DNA of 42,715 nucleotides from a virus, in the IMG/VR virus record IMGVR_UViG_3300042923_000243, positions 1 to 42,715 of that record. One strand, given 5' to 3'. The notes below the pieces were generated by a model. The model was not told where the DNA came from, did no database searches, and saw nothing but the letters and a program-made list of their open reading frames with translations. Positions 21,762 through 28,533 of this stretch are shown here, piece after piece; position 1 is the first letter of the stretch; each line of letters opens with the position of its first letter. A program made the position numbers and the translations under genes.

Positions 21762-22763
21762 CTATGCTGCCATAAACTGTTCATAGGCAATCTGGAGTTG
21801 CCTGTTGTTGGTCTTGGCATATATTTCAGTTGTGTTTATTTGCGTATGCCCCAGGATCTGCTGGATTAAGGTTATACTCATGCCGCGCTGCAGGGCTAAA
21901 GTTGCAAAAGTATGACGGAAAATGTGAGGGCTGATAGATTTCTTTATGCTTGTTCGTAGAGCTATCTTTTTTATTATTTTTTCAATACCTGACTTAGCCA
22001 GAGGTCTAAACGGTGAGCGCTCTCCCAGGAACAAACTATCACTGTCACCTTCCCGGCTATTCAAATATTCCTGCAGGTATAATTTACATTTGACTGAGAA
22101 GTAGACTGTTCTGTATTTATCACCCTTCCCATGAACAACCAGGCTGTTACTATTCCAGTTTATATCGGATACTTTAGCTTGTACAACTTCAGACACCCTA
22201 CATGCAGTAGAATATAAGAATTCAACCAATGTCTTTTCTTTGATATCTTCACACACATTCCTTACTGTCTCCAGCTCTTCAGCTGTTAAATGCTCCCTTA
22301 GATTCTTAACATCGACCTTTATATTTTTTAATCTGATTGTTGGGTCCTTTTCAATGATTTCTTCCTTGTACAGCGTCCCAAAGAAGCTTTTTAGCACACT
22401 CATTTTGCCGTTAATAGTAACTTTCGCATATGGTCGTTCTGATTGTATAATCGCGAAATAGCGCCTAATATCATTGACCGTAATTTGATTGACAGGCTTT
22501 AATACATACTTACTAAACATTGATAGTTCGTCTCTGTATCGCTGAATAGACTGTTGTGAAAGTCCTTCAAGTGACTTTAGTCCTAAGAAAAATGTTATTT
22601 TCTCCGGCAAGTCTGATACCATTAAGCTTGTCTCATTAGATGTTAAAGTGTAGTCATCCAGGTTCCTTTCTAAGATATCTTTGATAATCATGTTATCAAC
22701 TTCGAACCTCTCCTGAATCTCTGACATAATTTTGATGATTACTAATTCTTTGTGGTCCTCCAT
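21762..22763 (-). CDS. Tyrosine recombinase (XerC/D-like integrase)
   Basis: The protein is 333 aa from the ATG at 22763, behind AGGAGGG; a GTG at 22769 is possible. It has an N-terminal helical domain, then a SAM-like core-binding domain at about 50-140 (KITFFLGLKSLEGLSQQSIQRYRD). The catalytic domain has Arg189 (STACRVSE), Lys near 213, HIFRH with His280 and Arg283, His306 (ILGHTQ) and the nucleophile Tyr315 (TEIYAKT). All catalytic residues are present, so it should be active. It converges on the serine recombinase gene. Its leader (22764-22873) is structured, and repeats resembling arm sites lie upstream at 22986-23206. Confidence 0.93.
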   Translation of the reverse strand: MEDHKELVIIKIMSEIQERFEVDNMIIKDILERNLDDYTLTSNETSLMVSDLPEKITFFLGLKSLEGLSQQSIQRYRDELSMFSKYVLKPVNQITVNDIRRYFAIIQSERPYAKVTINGKMSVLKSFFGTLYKEEIIEKDPTIRLKNIKVDVKNLREHLTAEELETVRNVCEDIKEKTLVEFLYSTACRVSEVVQAKVSDINWNSNSLVVHGKGDKYRTVYFSVKCKLYLQEYLNSREGDSDSLFLGERSPFRPLAKSGIEKIIKKIALRTSIKKSISPHIFRHTFATLALQRGMSITLIQQILGHTQINTTEIYAKTNNRQLQIAYEQFMAA

Positions 22764-22873
22764 AAACACCCTCCTGTAAGTGTTATTTTTCCTGAATAAA
22801 AATGAGTAGGTTCGTGCTCAGGAAAGCACTAGAGATTGAATGATCAGTTCAACCTTAACCTACTCATATTATA
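22764..22873 (-). promoter_or_regulatory. Integrase promoter and structured leader
   Basis: On the minus strand TATAAT at 22868-22873, preceded by TGT (extended -10), leads into an 11-bp inverted repeat (arms 22802-22812 and 22857-22867). This encloses two small hairpins (GTGCT/AGCAC and TTGAA/TTCAA) and is followed by TTTTTATT. The loop TTTCCTG can also pair with CAGGAAA at 22788-22794. It could be an attenuator or an operator before the integrase start. Confidence 0.5.
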
Positions 22874-23270
22874 ACAGTATCACAGACAGGAAAAAAGGTC
22901 AATCAAAATGGACTTTTTGAAGATAGATAAACCTAATTAGTTGCCGCCTTTTTTGTTAAAATTAATGTCAAAATTTTAGAAATCGGTTGTACTCATAAAC
23001 GTACTAAAATTCAAGCTATATATTTGTAGTTTTCAACATTTTACAAAAAGTAAAATAATCAAAATCTCTGATTTTTAAAACTATGCTTATGGGTACGGTT
23101 AAGACTGACACTTTTTACCCTTAAACGTACTCATTAATGAACTAATAAATGCAGTAAATTTCATACTTATAAATGTTACTTATAACCGTACTTAATATCG
23201 TACAACAGGGATTGCTAAAAATATTTTAATTTTTATACATTTATGATAATATATCGTTGAGGTGATTATT
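22874..23270. other. Noncoding region upstream of the tyrosine recombinase, with repeated GTAC boxes
   Basis: No gene is seen. Six GTAC-centred boxes of the form AAcCGTACT are found at 22986-22998, 22998-23010, 23091-23100 (inverted), 23121-23135, 23184-23196 and 23196-23206. The two outer pairs are each spaced by exactly 12 bases. Between them ATTTTAC/GTAAAAT (23038-23056) is an inverted repeat with a 5-base centre. The arrangement resembles arm and core sites of a tyrosine-integrase attP; an origin with iterons is the alternative. Confidence 0.5.
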
Positions 23271-23510
23271 TTGAAAATTTTAAACGAACCTATAAAGGTT
23301 ATGGCCGTATTTACAAGAGACGGAAAAATTGAACCGGTCAAGTTCTGGTATGAAGATGAACCGGTAATGGTAGAAAAAATTTTGAAAGTATATGAAGACA
23401 AGAATTTCGGAAAAAACAATATTATGTTTGTATGCCAGCACAGAGGCAGTGACATATATGAATTAAAATATGATATTAAAAATAATACTTGGTATCTTTA
23501 CAAAAAATAA
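23271..23510 (+). CDS. Small host-like protein (79 aa)
   Basis: TTG start at 23271 with AGGTGA 5 bases upstream. The product begins MKILNEPIKVMAVFTRDGKI and continues EPVKFWYEDEPVMVEKILKV, MFVCQHRGSDIYELKYDI and NNTWYLYKK. It is a compact beta-rich domain that resembles small chromosomal proteins of Clostridia, where a strand pattern PIKVxAxFxxxGKIxPxKF and an ending like W.LYK recur. Function is unknown. It stands alone on the plus strand between the attachment region and the lysis block, so it is probably a lysogenic accessory gene (moron). Confidence 0.65.
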   Translation: MKILNEPIKVMAVFTRDGKIEPVKFWYEDEPVMVEKILKVYEDKNFGKNNIMFVCQHRGSDIYELKYDIKNNTWYLYKK

Positions 23511-23694
23511 AAAAAGCAGAATTAATATTCTACTTATATTTTACAACCCAGGCGTACAGTTCTCATATGCTATTAGTTCAACTTTCTTACGAAAGTTTAT
23601 ATATAACTATTAAATTACATAGTACAATGATTAGAGAAACCAAAGTTTTCATACTATATTTGTACCCCCATTCATAAGACTTAATATTGCAAAA
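23511..23694. other. Noncoding region after the small plus-strand gene
   Basis: An AGAAT/ATTCT hairpin (23518-23531) followed by an A/T tract may end the plus-strand gene. A perfect 7-bp hairpin AACTTTC/GAAAGTT lies at 23580-23597. No gene with a ribosome site is seen on either strand. Confidence 0.4.
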
Positions 23695-23827
23695 TCATAT
23701 TACCTTGGGGTGCTGAATATAACCAATAAACGACGGCCGTAAAGACTTCGCTATGTCTCCCTGTACGCTTCCCTGCTTCCACGAACCCTTTAATGTTCGC
23801 AATGTGTGTTCCACATCTCTCAATATC
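23695..23827 (-). ncRNA. Candidate structured noncoding RNA
   Basis: A consensus promoter (23828-23855) fires into a segment visibly richer in G and C than its surroundings. It could fold into several hairpins, for example ATGTG/CACAT, CGAAC/GTTCG, AGAC/GTCT and TTGG/CCAA. The only long frame on this strand has no ribosome site, and its ATG falls in the -10 box. No known RNA family was recognised and the 3' end is uncertain. A short peptide gene is the alternative. Confidence 0.45.
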
Positions 23828-23855
23828 ATTATACTACTTTTGATAACGATGTCAA
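23828..23855 (-). promoter_or_regulatory. Consensus promoter of the candidate RNA
   Basis: The minus strand has TTGACA, 16 bases, TATAAT, both hexamers perfect. It starts right after the terminator of the lysis operon, so the downstream transcript is separate from it. Confidence 0.8.
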
Positions 23856-23871
23856 TAAAGTTGTACAAAAA

Positions 23872-23901
23872 TAAAAAAAAACCGGACACAAAATGTCCGG
23901 T
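23872..23901 (-). terminator. Terminator of the late/lysis operon
   Basis: ACCGGACA and TGTCCGGT pair perfectly around a 5-base loop, followed on the minus strand by eight T. It is the strongest terminator in the window; the plus-strand direction has a weaker T tract. Confidence 0.9.
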
Positions 23902-23944
23902 TTATTTATGCAGTCACCAGCATAACAGATGGAGGGATCACCTC

Positions 23945-24322
23945 CTACTGATTTTCTGTTTCAGATGTTTCACCTAATAGTGCAACACCCTCTTGTAAAG
24001 CCAAATCTGTAAATAGTAAATTTTGAGCTTTGTTCAGTTCATAAACTGCAGCTTCAATAAGTGCATCAAGTTCTTTATCTGTAATAGTGATGCCCTTATC
24101 TTTAATAAACGTTAAAACATACTGCTTTCTATCATCCTTATTCAAAGCATCTGCTTTCTTAAGCTGTTCTGCAGCAGCTACAGCTACTTGAACCCACATC
24201 TGGACAATGCCCATTTTTTCAGTACCTATTTTAGCCTTTACCCACGGTACAACAAAACCGGTCAGCACCAAGCCAAGAATTGATATTACGAGTGTTGCGA
24301 TTTGATACATTAAATTGTTCAT
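23945..24322 (-). CDS. Phage holin, LLH family
   Basis: The protein is 125 aa. Residues 7-28 form one hydrophobic helix (QIATLVISILGLVLTGFVVP), followed by a long amphipathic cytoplasmic part (WVKAKIGTEKMGIVQMWVQV, AVAAAEQLKKADALNKDDRK, ITITDKELDALIEAAVYELN). This is the standard layout of LL-H-type holins. In this phage it follows the amidase gene, while a second holin-like gene precedes it. It may act as holin, antiholin or a helper for enzyme release. It is the last gene of the late operon, before the strong terminator. Confidence 0.87.
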   Translation of the reverse strand: MNNLMYQIATLVISILGLVLTGFVVPWVKAKIGTEKMGIVQMWVQVAVAAAEQLKKADALNKDDRKQYVLTFIKDKGITITDKELDALIEAAVYELNKAQNLLFTDLALQEGVALLGETSETENQ

Positions 24323-24334
24323 AAATACTCCTTT

Positions 24335-25069
24335 CTACTTCTCCAATAGTCTTTTCATAATAATTGTATTAAGCCATGCCAGCTCATGAACTGTTATGGT
24401 TTTGTTCTTTACTTTTGTTTCCCAGTCGGCTGTATTCAATATGCCTTTTTCACGCAATGTTTTCACATTTTCATACAGCATGTCCCATTGCCATTGCTCT
24501 GTTAACTGTAAAGCCATTTCACACCTCTCATTAACATCATTTTTAAATCTTACCCACTCTGCAGGGTTATTCACAAACCATCGGTGACAATCCTTCCATC
24601 CAACAACTTCCTGGTGCAACCACAGAGGCTTTTCTGTGCCTACCAGATCAAACTGTTGCATTAAATCGGCGACTCTATTTATCAGAGTTTCATATGTCTC
24701 AGAGGTCATTTTCCCTGTCCAGTCTATGTGTGTACATTCAATGCCATATGTGCAGTTATTTGGATATGCACCTAAGTATTTTTTTGCTTCATCCGTATAT
24801 GGTTTTGTACTGCCTACATGGTAAGCCATTTCATCTGCAGGAATATCAACTATAATACTGCCATCTAAATCAATAATCTCATGTGCTGATCCATAAAGGC
24901 TTTTCCCTGATTTTCTATTTTCAAAGAAATTTCTATTAGCGGCAGCTGTGGAAAGTGGATTCGCAACCCAATGGATTACAATCCCTTTCACTTTTTTTAG
25001 CTTGATTCCTGGTCGTGAAAATTCATTTACAGTAAGTAAATTTTCTGTTACTTTATACTTTTGACTCAT
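24335..25069 (-). CDS. N-acetylmuramoyl-L-alanine amidase (endolysin)
   Basis: This cuts the bond between muramic acid and the peptide stem in the cell wall and so lyses the host. The 244-aa protein has an Amidase_2 domain at about 20-190: GIVIHWVANP with the first zinc histidine, SAHEIIDLDGSIIVDIP, AYHVGS, YGIECTHIDWTG, WLHQEVVGWKDCHRWF with the later zinc ligands, then a helical C-terminal segment of about 55 residues that may bind the wall. It resembles XlyA-type phage amidases. No signal peptide is present, so export needs the holins on both sides. It overlaps the upstream holin gene by 17 bases. Confidence 0.93.
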   Translation of the reverse strand: MSQKYKVTENLLTVNEFSRPGIKLKKVKGIVIHWVANPLSTAAANRNFFENRKSGKSLYGSAHEIIDLDGSIIVDIPADEMAYHVGSTKPYTDEAKKYLGAYPNNCTYGIECTHIDWTGKMTSETYETLINRVADLMQQFDLVGTEKPLWLHQEVVGWKDCHRWFVNNPAEWVRFKNDVNERCEMALQLTEQWQWDMLYENVKTLREKGILNTADWETKVKNKTITVHELAWLNTIIMKRLLEK

Positions 25070-25580
25070 TGTCTATTGTTTTAACCTCCTTTATGGTCCC
25101 ATCCGCATTGATTCCTTCCTCTTCCAATATTTTTTCTTTTCTATGCTTTACTATTGCCAGCAGCCACTTTACATCACTACCTGCATCATCTAAATTTTCC
25201 AGTATGGATTGACATTCACGTAAAAATAAAATAGAGTAAACAACCGTGCCTAGAAATGCTGCTACACCGGCGACCGGTGATACCCTATAACTTAAGCCAA
25301 CCATTATAAAAATAATTAGATATGCAAATATCTTTCTTGATGTTCCCACCCACATACTATTACTGTTTATATATTTGCCTTTTATGCTCTTCCATAGCCC
25401 GCCATGATGGACAGCAATTGAGTAATACTTTGTAATGATGTCTAACACCATAACACCTACTACTGCACAAAATGCCGTCAAATATGAGCTCTCAGGAAAC
25501 AGAACGTACATTACAGCACTTAAAAATATTGCTGCTATTGGCTGCACGTTCTCAAATGCATTTTTTAAATACTCATTCAA
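25053..25580 (-). CDS. Phage holin (TcdE/phage_holin_4_1 type)
   Basis: The protein is 175 aa from the TTG at 25580, behind AGAGGTG; a TTG at 25595 would place the ribosome site inside the gene. Hydrophobic helices are at about 15-50 (IAAIFLSAVMYVLFP, SYLTAFCAVVGVMVLDIIT) and 85-120 (IFAYLIIFIMVGLSY, VAGVAAFLGTVVYSILFL), followed by a charged cytoplasmic tail. The pattern is that of TcdE-like holins from clostridial phages. It forms membrane lesions at a set time, letting the amidase reach the wall. A terminator precedes it on the transcript. Confidence 0.88.
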   Translation of the reverse strand: MNEYLKNAFENVQPIAAIFLSAVMYVLFPESSYLTAFCAVVGVMVLDIITKYYSIAVHHGGLWKSIKGKYINSNSMWVGTSRKIFAYLIIFIMVGLSYRVSPVAGVAAFLGTVVYSILFLRECQSILENLDDAGSDVKWLLAIVKHRKEKILEEEGINADGTIKEVKTIDNESKV

Positions 25581-25612
25581 TCCAACACCTCTCAATTATA
25601 ATTTTTCAATAT

Positions 25613-25640
25613 AAAAAGGACCTCCGGAAGAGATCCTTTT
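25613..25640 (-). terminator. Hairpin terminator inside the lysis block
   Basis: GGATCTC and GAGGTCC (one G-U) with a short loop, followed by five T on the minus strand, between the 81-aa gene and the holin. Confidence 0.6.
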
Positions 25641-25643
25641 GCG

Positions 25644-25889
25644 TTACTGCCCGTCTAGGGCTGAGTGTTTTGCAAATTTCTCCGCTATACCCTCTTTATC
25701 ATATTCAATTTTGTATAATAAATCTTTGATTTTTTCTTCTAATTTTGTAGCTCTAGTATTTAGATATCCATCACTTTGTGCTCTAGATATTTCGTAAACT
25801 CTGCCGTCTTTCAAAAGTTGCAACTCATATTGAATTATATTTAGTTCACTTGAATATCTTTTTAGTATTCCTAATCCTTTTTCATCCAT
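25644..25889 (-). CDS. Small helical protein before the holin (81 aa)
   Basis: The ATG at 25889 has a modest ribosome site (AAGGTGG further upstream). The product is highly charged and helical (GILKRYSSELNIIQYELQLL, then TRATKLEEKIKDLLYKIEYD), ending AEKFAKHSALDGQ. There is no membrane helix. I do not recognise it. It is the first gene after a promoter (25921-25949) and is followed by a terminator and the holin, so it may control lysis timing or be an accessory coiled-coil protein such as the XhlA-position gene of PBSX. That parallel is only positional. Confidence 0.62.
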   Translation of the reverse strand: MDEKGLGILKRYSSELNIIQYELQLLKDGRVYEISRAQSDGYLNTRATKLEEKIKDLLYKIEYDKEGIAEKFAKHSALDGQ

Positions 25890-25920
25890 TTATAGTATGC
25901 CACCTTATAGTTTTTTCTCA

Positions 25921-25949
25921 ATCATACCATAGGTATTTTTAAGGGACAA
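25921..25949 (-). promoter_or_regulatory. Promoter of the lysis block
   Basis: The minus strand has TTGTCC, 17 bases, TATGAT with TGG before the -10 (extended -10). It allows lysis genes to be transcribed apart from the tail genes. Confidence 0.6.
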
Positions 25950-26044
25950 GGATTTTTCGCTATAACTCTCGTTTTGTTCCCTATGTATATTAGTGTTATT
26001 TTATGTGTTAATTTCCACACCAAATTTTTCTTTTGTTCCTTAAC

Positions 26045-26173
26045 TTATGCCTGCGGTGTAGCAAGTATCATGTCAGCTTCTTCTTGTGTTATGTATCCTT
26101 TTGTAACATAAGCTTGTACTTGTGTTGCTGTAATTCTTTTCATTATCCACATATTTAAAATAAAACCGTACAT
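26045..26173 (-). CDS. XkdX-like small tail-region protein (42 aa)
   Basis: The ATG at 26173 lies 7 bases behind AGGAGGT. The 42-aa sequence (MYGFILNMWIMKRITATQVQ, then AYVTKGYITQEEADMIL) matches the XkdX family: an aromatic start, a basic residue, then a TxxQVxxYVxKGxIT signature. XkdX proteins sit between tail fibre and lysis genes in PBSX-like phages; their role is unknown. Position and sequence agree well. Confidence 0.8.
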   Translation of the reverse strand: MYGFILNMWIMKRITATQVQAYVTKGYITQEEADMILATPQA

Positions 26174-26174
26174 A

Positions 26175-26417
26175 TTACATACCTCCTAACGTTAAGAATA
26201 TCATTGCATCTTCGAGACTTTGAATTCTTTCTTCTGCTGTTGGCTCATGTGGTGGTGTTGGCTCTAATGCTTTTCTTGCTTCAAACTCTTGTTCTGTTAA
26301 TATTTCAACTTCTTCGGCTGTAACCCCTGCACTTTCAGCATTTTGTAGCATTACTTCTTGAGTATTTTCAGAACCATCTATAACTGTTGTCGTGTTTTTT
26401 ATTATGCAATATTTCAT
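26175..26417 (-). CDS. Hypothetical tail-region protein (80 aa)
   Basis: The ATG at 26417 lies behind AAGGAGG; an in-frame ATG eight codons upstream lacks a site. The product starts MKYCIIKNTTTVIDGSENTQ. It is acidic, has the segment VEILTEQEFEARKALEPTPP and ends with ERIQSLEDAMIFLTLGGM. This resembles short proteins next to tail fibre genes in clostridial phages (XkdW position), possibly fibre chaperones. The role is not shown. The gene starts 11 bases after the stop of the fibre-like gene. Confidence 0.68.
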   Translation of the reverse strand: MKYCIIKNTTTVIDGSENTQEVMLQNAESAGVTAEEVEILTEQEFEARKALEPTPPHEPTAEERIQSLEDAMIFLTLGGM

Positions 26418-26427
26418 ATAATCCTCC

Positions 26428-26946
26428 TTATTTAAATGCAATATATTTAGCGGTCAAACTTCCACTTAAAGTTCCTGTTGGAGTCCATAGTAATGTAAAA
26501 CCATCTGTATCAAACGTTGCTACTTTTGCAGTTAAATAATTTGCAGATGATCCTTGATATATCTGTATCGCACTATTAACATTAGTTCCCCAGTTATTAG
26601 CTGCAACACTATACCTATCGTAGACAACTTGTGCATCTGTTACTTCTGAATCGCTCTGAAAGCCGATTGAAAATATGCCAACATCAGCTTGTTTTGCAGC
26701 AATAAAAATTATTGCCTTTGGTTTAAACCCCAAACCCGCAATTGCTTGATTACCACTTAAAGCCATATCTCTAGTTATGCTTCCAATTTTAAATCTTGCA
26801 TTAGTGTTAAAGGCATCCAAAGAGTTAATTTGTGCCCTATCAGCTGTTATTAATTCATTTACTTTATCGGCATTATCGTTTAGAATTTGTAAGTCATACG
26901 CCTCAGTTACCAGAGGCTTTTTTAAACCTAAAGTTGTTAAATCCAT
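26428..26946 (-). CDS. Tail fibre-like protein
   Basis: The protein is 172 aa. The start MDLTTLGLKKPLVTEAYDLQILNDNADKVNEL is the typical base-plate attachment end of short tail fibres. The C-terminal 110 residues form a beta-rich domain (GSITRDMALSGNQAIAGLGF, KPKAIIFIAA, DGFTLLWTPTGTLSGS, LTAKYIAFK) of the kind placed at fibre tips. It is much shorter than XkdV. No other fibre gene is seen, so this is the best candidate for the receptor-binding protein. It ends 2 bases after the XkdU-like gene. Confidence 0.72.
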   Translation of the reverse strand: MDLTTLGLKKPLVTEAYDLQILNDNADKVNELITADRAQINSLDAFNTNARFKIGSITRDMALSGNQAIAGLGFKPKAIIFIAAKQADVGIFSIGFQSDSEVTDAQVVYDRYSVAANNWGTNVNSAIQIYQGSSANYLTAKVATFDTDGFTLLWTPTGTLSGSLTAKYIAFK

Positions 26947-26947
26947 A

Positions 26948-27481
26948 TTACAGTACCTCCTCTTTTAATTGAAAATGCGTATAGGCTGCAAGTTGTGCAT
27001 GGGTAAATGTAGCTAAATCACTATGCTTATTGTAAAGCAGGCCAACAGTTATAACCAAATTACACGGAGCCATATTCTTTACCATTGTTTCAGCATCATC
27101 AAGCATTCTTTTTACGCCCAGGGATATTCTAACCGTCAAAGTGTATGCCCCATGATTTAAAACAATCATATATCCATTTAAACCCACTAAATCAGCAAGT
27201 TTCTTCTCTAACTGCGGGATTGTGTACGGAAGTTGATTATCCCACTTCACACCCACTCTAAAGCGCCGGGTTTCCAAAGTGTCATCGTTAAACGGCTGTA
27301 TGTCTAACATCTTCTCTCTTCTTGCTATTCCGTTGATTGTTGCATCCTGGATAAACTGATCATCAAGTAAATTTTTTGTTTCCGCATTAAGGTTCACTAC
27401 TTCAGGATCTACAGCTTCAGCTATGGCCTGAAATTCTTGAACCTTTTGTATTTCATCAATCCAGTAATCTTTTAAACTCAT
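26948..27481 (-). CDS. Baseplate protein, XkdU/YmfQ-like
   Basis: The protein is 177 aa. Features of the XkdU/YmfQ (DUF2313) family are an N-terminal YWIDEIQKVQEFQAIAEAVD, then TINGIARREKMLDIQPFNDD followed by TLETRRFRVGVKWDNQLPYT, and the late ITVGLLYNKHSDLATFTHAQ. In Mu-like and PBSX-like tails it caps the baseplate wedge and lies between the J-type wedge and the fibre. The ATG overlaps the stop of the XkdT-like gene by 4 bases. Length and order match the family. Confidence 0.86.
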   Translation of the reverse strand: MSLKDYWIDEIQKVQEFQAIAEAVDPEVVNLNAETKNLLDDQFIQDATINGIARREKMLDIQPFNDDTLETRRFRVGVKWDNQLPYTIPQLEKKLADLVGLNGYMIVLNHGAYTLTVRISLGVKRMLDDAETMVKNMAPCNLVITVGLLYNKHSDLATFTHAQLAAYTHFQLKEEVL

Positions 27482-28533
27482 ATGTTAGTCACCGTCCCCA
27501 GAACAGGAATTTGAACAGCTGACAACATCAAATTAATAACTCCACCGTTTAAAGTTGTGCCTGTAATGTCAACCACTCCTGTCACTTTGAGAATTGCGCT
27601 TTCAACTTGACTAATTCTAACAACAAGAGCACTTTCATTTTCCCAGGTCTTTTTGAGGTCAAGAAAATAACCGTTAATCACATCTTGAATATAAGGCTCA
27701 ACATCCGCCCAAATGTACCCTGCCGATAAGGTGATTGTGGAACCAACATTCACTATTAATTCAGTTACAGCTTCTACCGTCACAACATGGCCAATCGGAG
27801 CAATTCCTAATCCAATGCCCTGGTTAACAACAGGATCTATAGCAGTCTGTACCGTGTCAATCAATTCAACGGTTGGTTTATTAAAGCTGCTATCCACAAT
27901 AACAAGCTTAACTGTTCCACCGCCATTCCAAACCGGATAAACTTTAACACCACCCACACCGTTGAGCTCTTTTGTTTTTTGTTTATAATCTGCTTGATTT
28001 CCACCGAACGCTTGAGCTTCCAAATCATCGAAATAACGCTGCCTGAATACTTCAGTTTCTTCTTCATCGGCGCCGGGTATCAGCACTTCAACCAATTCTG
28101 CTGTCGTTAAGCCGGCAATGTAATCAATTGGCAACAGTATTCCGAGTATATTTCCTTGTGCTCCTGCTGTTTCACACTGCAACTTATAATTATAGTTGTA
28201 TATCTTTTCAATGGCCACGAAGGTTAAACTGTCTAAGCTAAATCTTGAACCTATTGGCACGTCCATATTGAAAGATACCCTTGATACCGCCTTTGTAGCA
28301 GACTCAGGGGAAAGTCCTCTTTCAGCTGCTCTTTTAATCAAATACTGTCTTGAAGCCGTATCTGCAAAAGTTTCTGCAAGCAGCGCATCCAGGTCAATGT
28401 AAGTTTGCTGAAGTTCAACTGCGACCGGAGCAAGAGCCAAGTATATTGGTGAGCCTTCCCTTTTATCAATAGAATTGTTAACCCTGGAGAGCATATCTTG
28501 TAATATACTATCAAAAGTTTTATTTTCAAACAT
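27478..28533 (-). CDS. Baseplate J-like wedge protein (XkdT-like)
   Basis: The protein is 351 aa. The sequence DREGSPIYLALAPVAVE-like opening (DKREGSPIYLALAPVAVELQ), FADTASRQYLIKRAAERGLS and the middle AGADEEETEVFRQRYFDDLE-like segment with AFGGNQADYKQKTKELNGVG are hallmarks of Baseplate_J (P2 gpJ/XkdT). The C-terminal half is a set of beta strands building the wedge rim. It forms the ring that switches shape on contraction. It starts right after the DUF2634 gene and overlaps XkdU-like. Confidence 0.93.
   Translation of the reverse strand: MFENKTFDSILQDMLSRVNNSIDKREGSPIYLALAPVAVELQQTYIDLDALLAETFADTASRQYLIKRAAERGLSPESATKAVSRVSFNMDVPIGSRFSLDSLTFVAIEKIYNYNYKLQCETAGAQGNILGILLPIDYIAGLTTAELVEVLIPGADEEETEVFRQRYFDDLEAQAFGGNQADYKQKTKELNGVGGVKVYPVWNGGGTVKLVIVDSSFNKPTVELIDTVQTAIDPVVNQGIGLGIAPIGHVVTVEAVTELIVNVGSTITLSAGYIWADVEPYIQDVINGYFLDLKKTWENESALVVRISQVESAILKVTGVVDITGTTLNGGVINLMLSAVQIPVLGTVTNI

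Noticed and set aside
22802-22867. Hammerhead ribozyme or purine-type riboswitch in the integrase leader
   Set aside because: The three-way layout is similar, but the CUGAUGA and GAAA core of a hammerhead and the conserved junction bases of purine aptamers are missing.
23489-23677. 62-aa plus-strand frame after the small host-like gene
   Set aside because: No ribosome site, it overlaps the previous stop region, and composition is that of AT-rich noncoding DNA.
23695-23889. 64-aa minus-strand frame as a protein gene
   Set aside because: Its upstream part crosses the late terminator and the consensus promoter, and no internal start has a ribosome site. A short peptide remains possible but is not supported.
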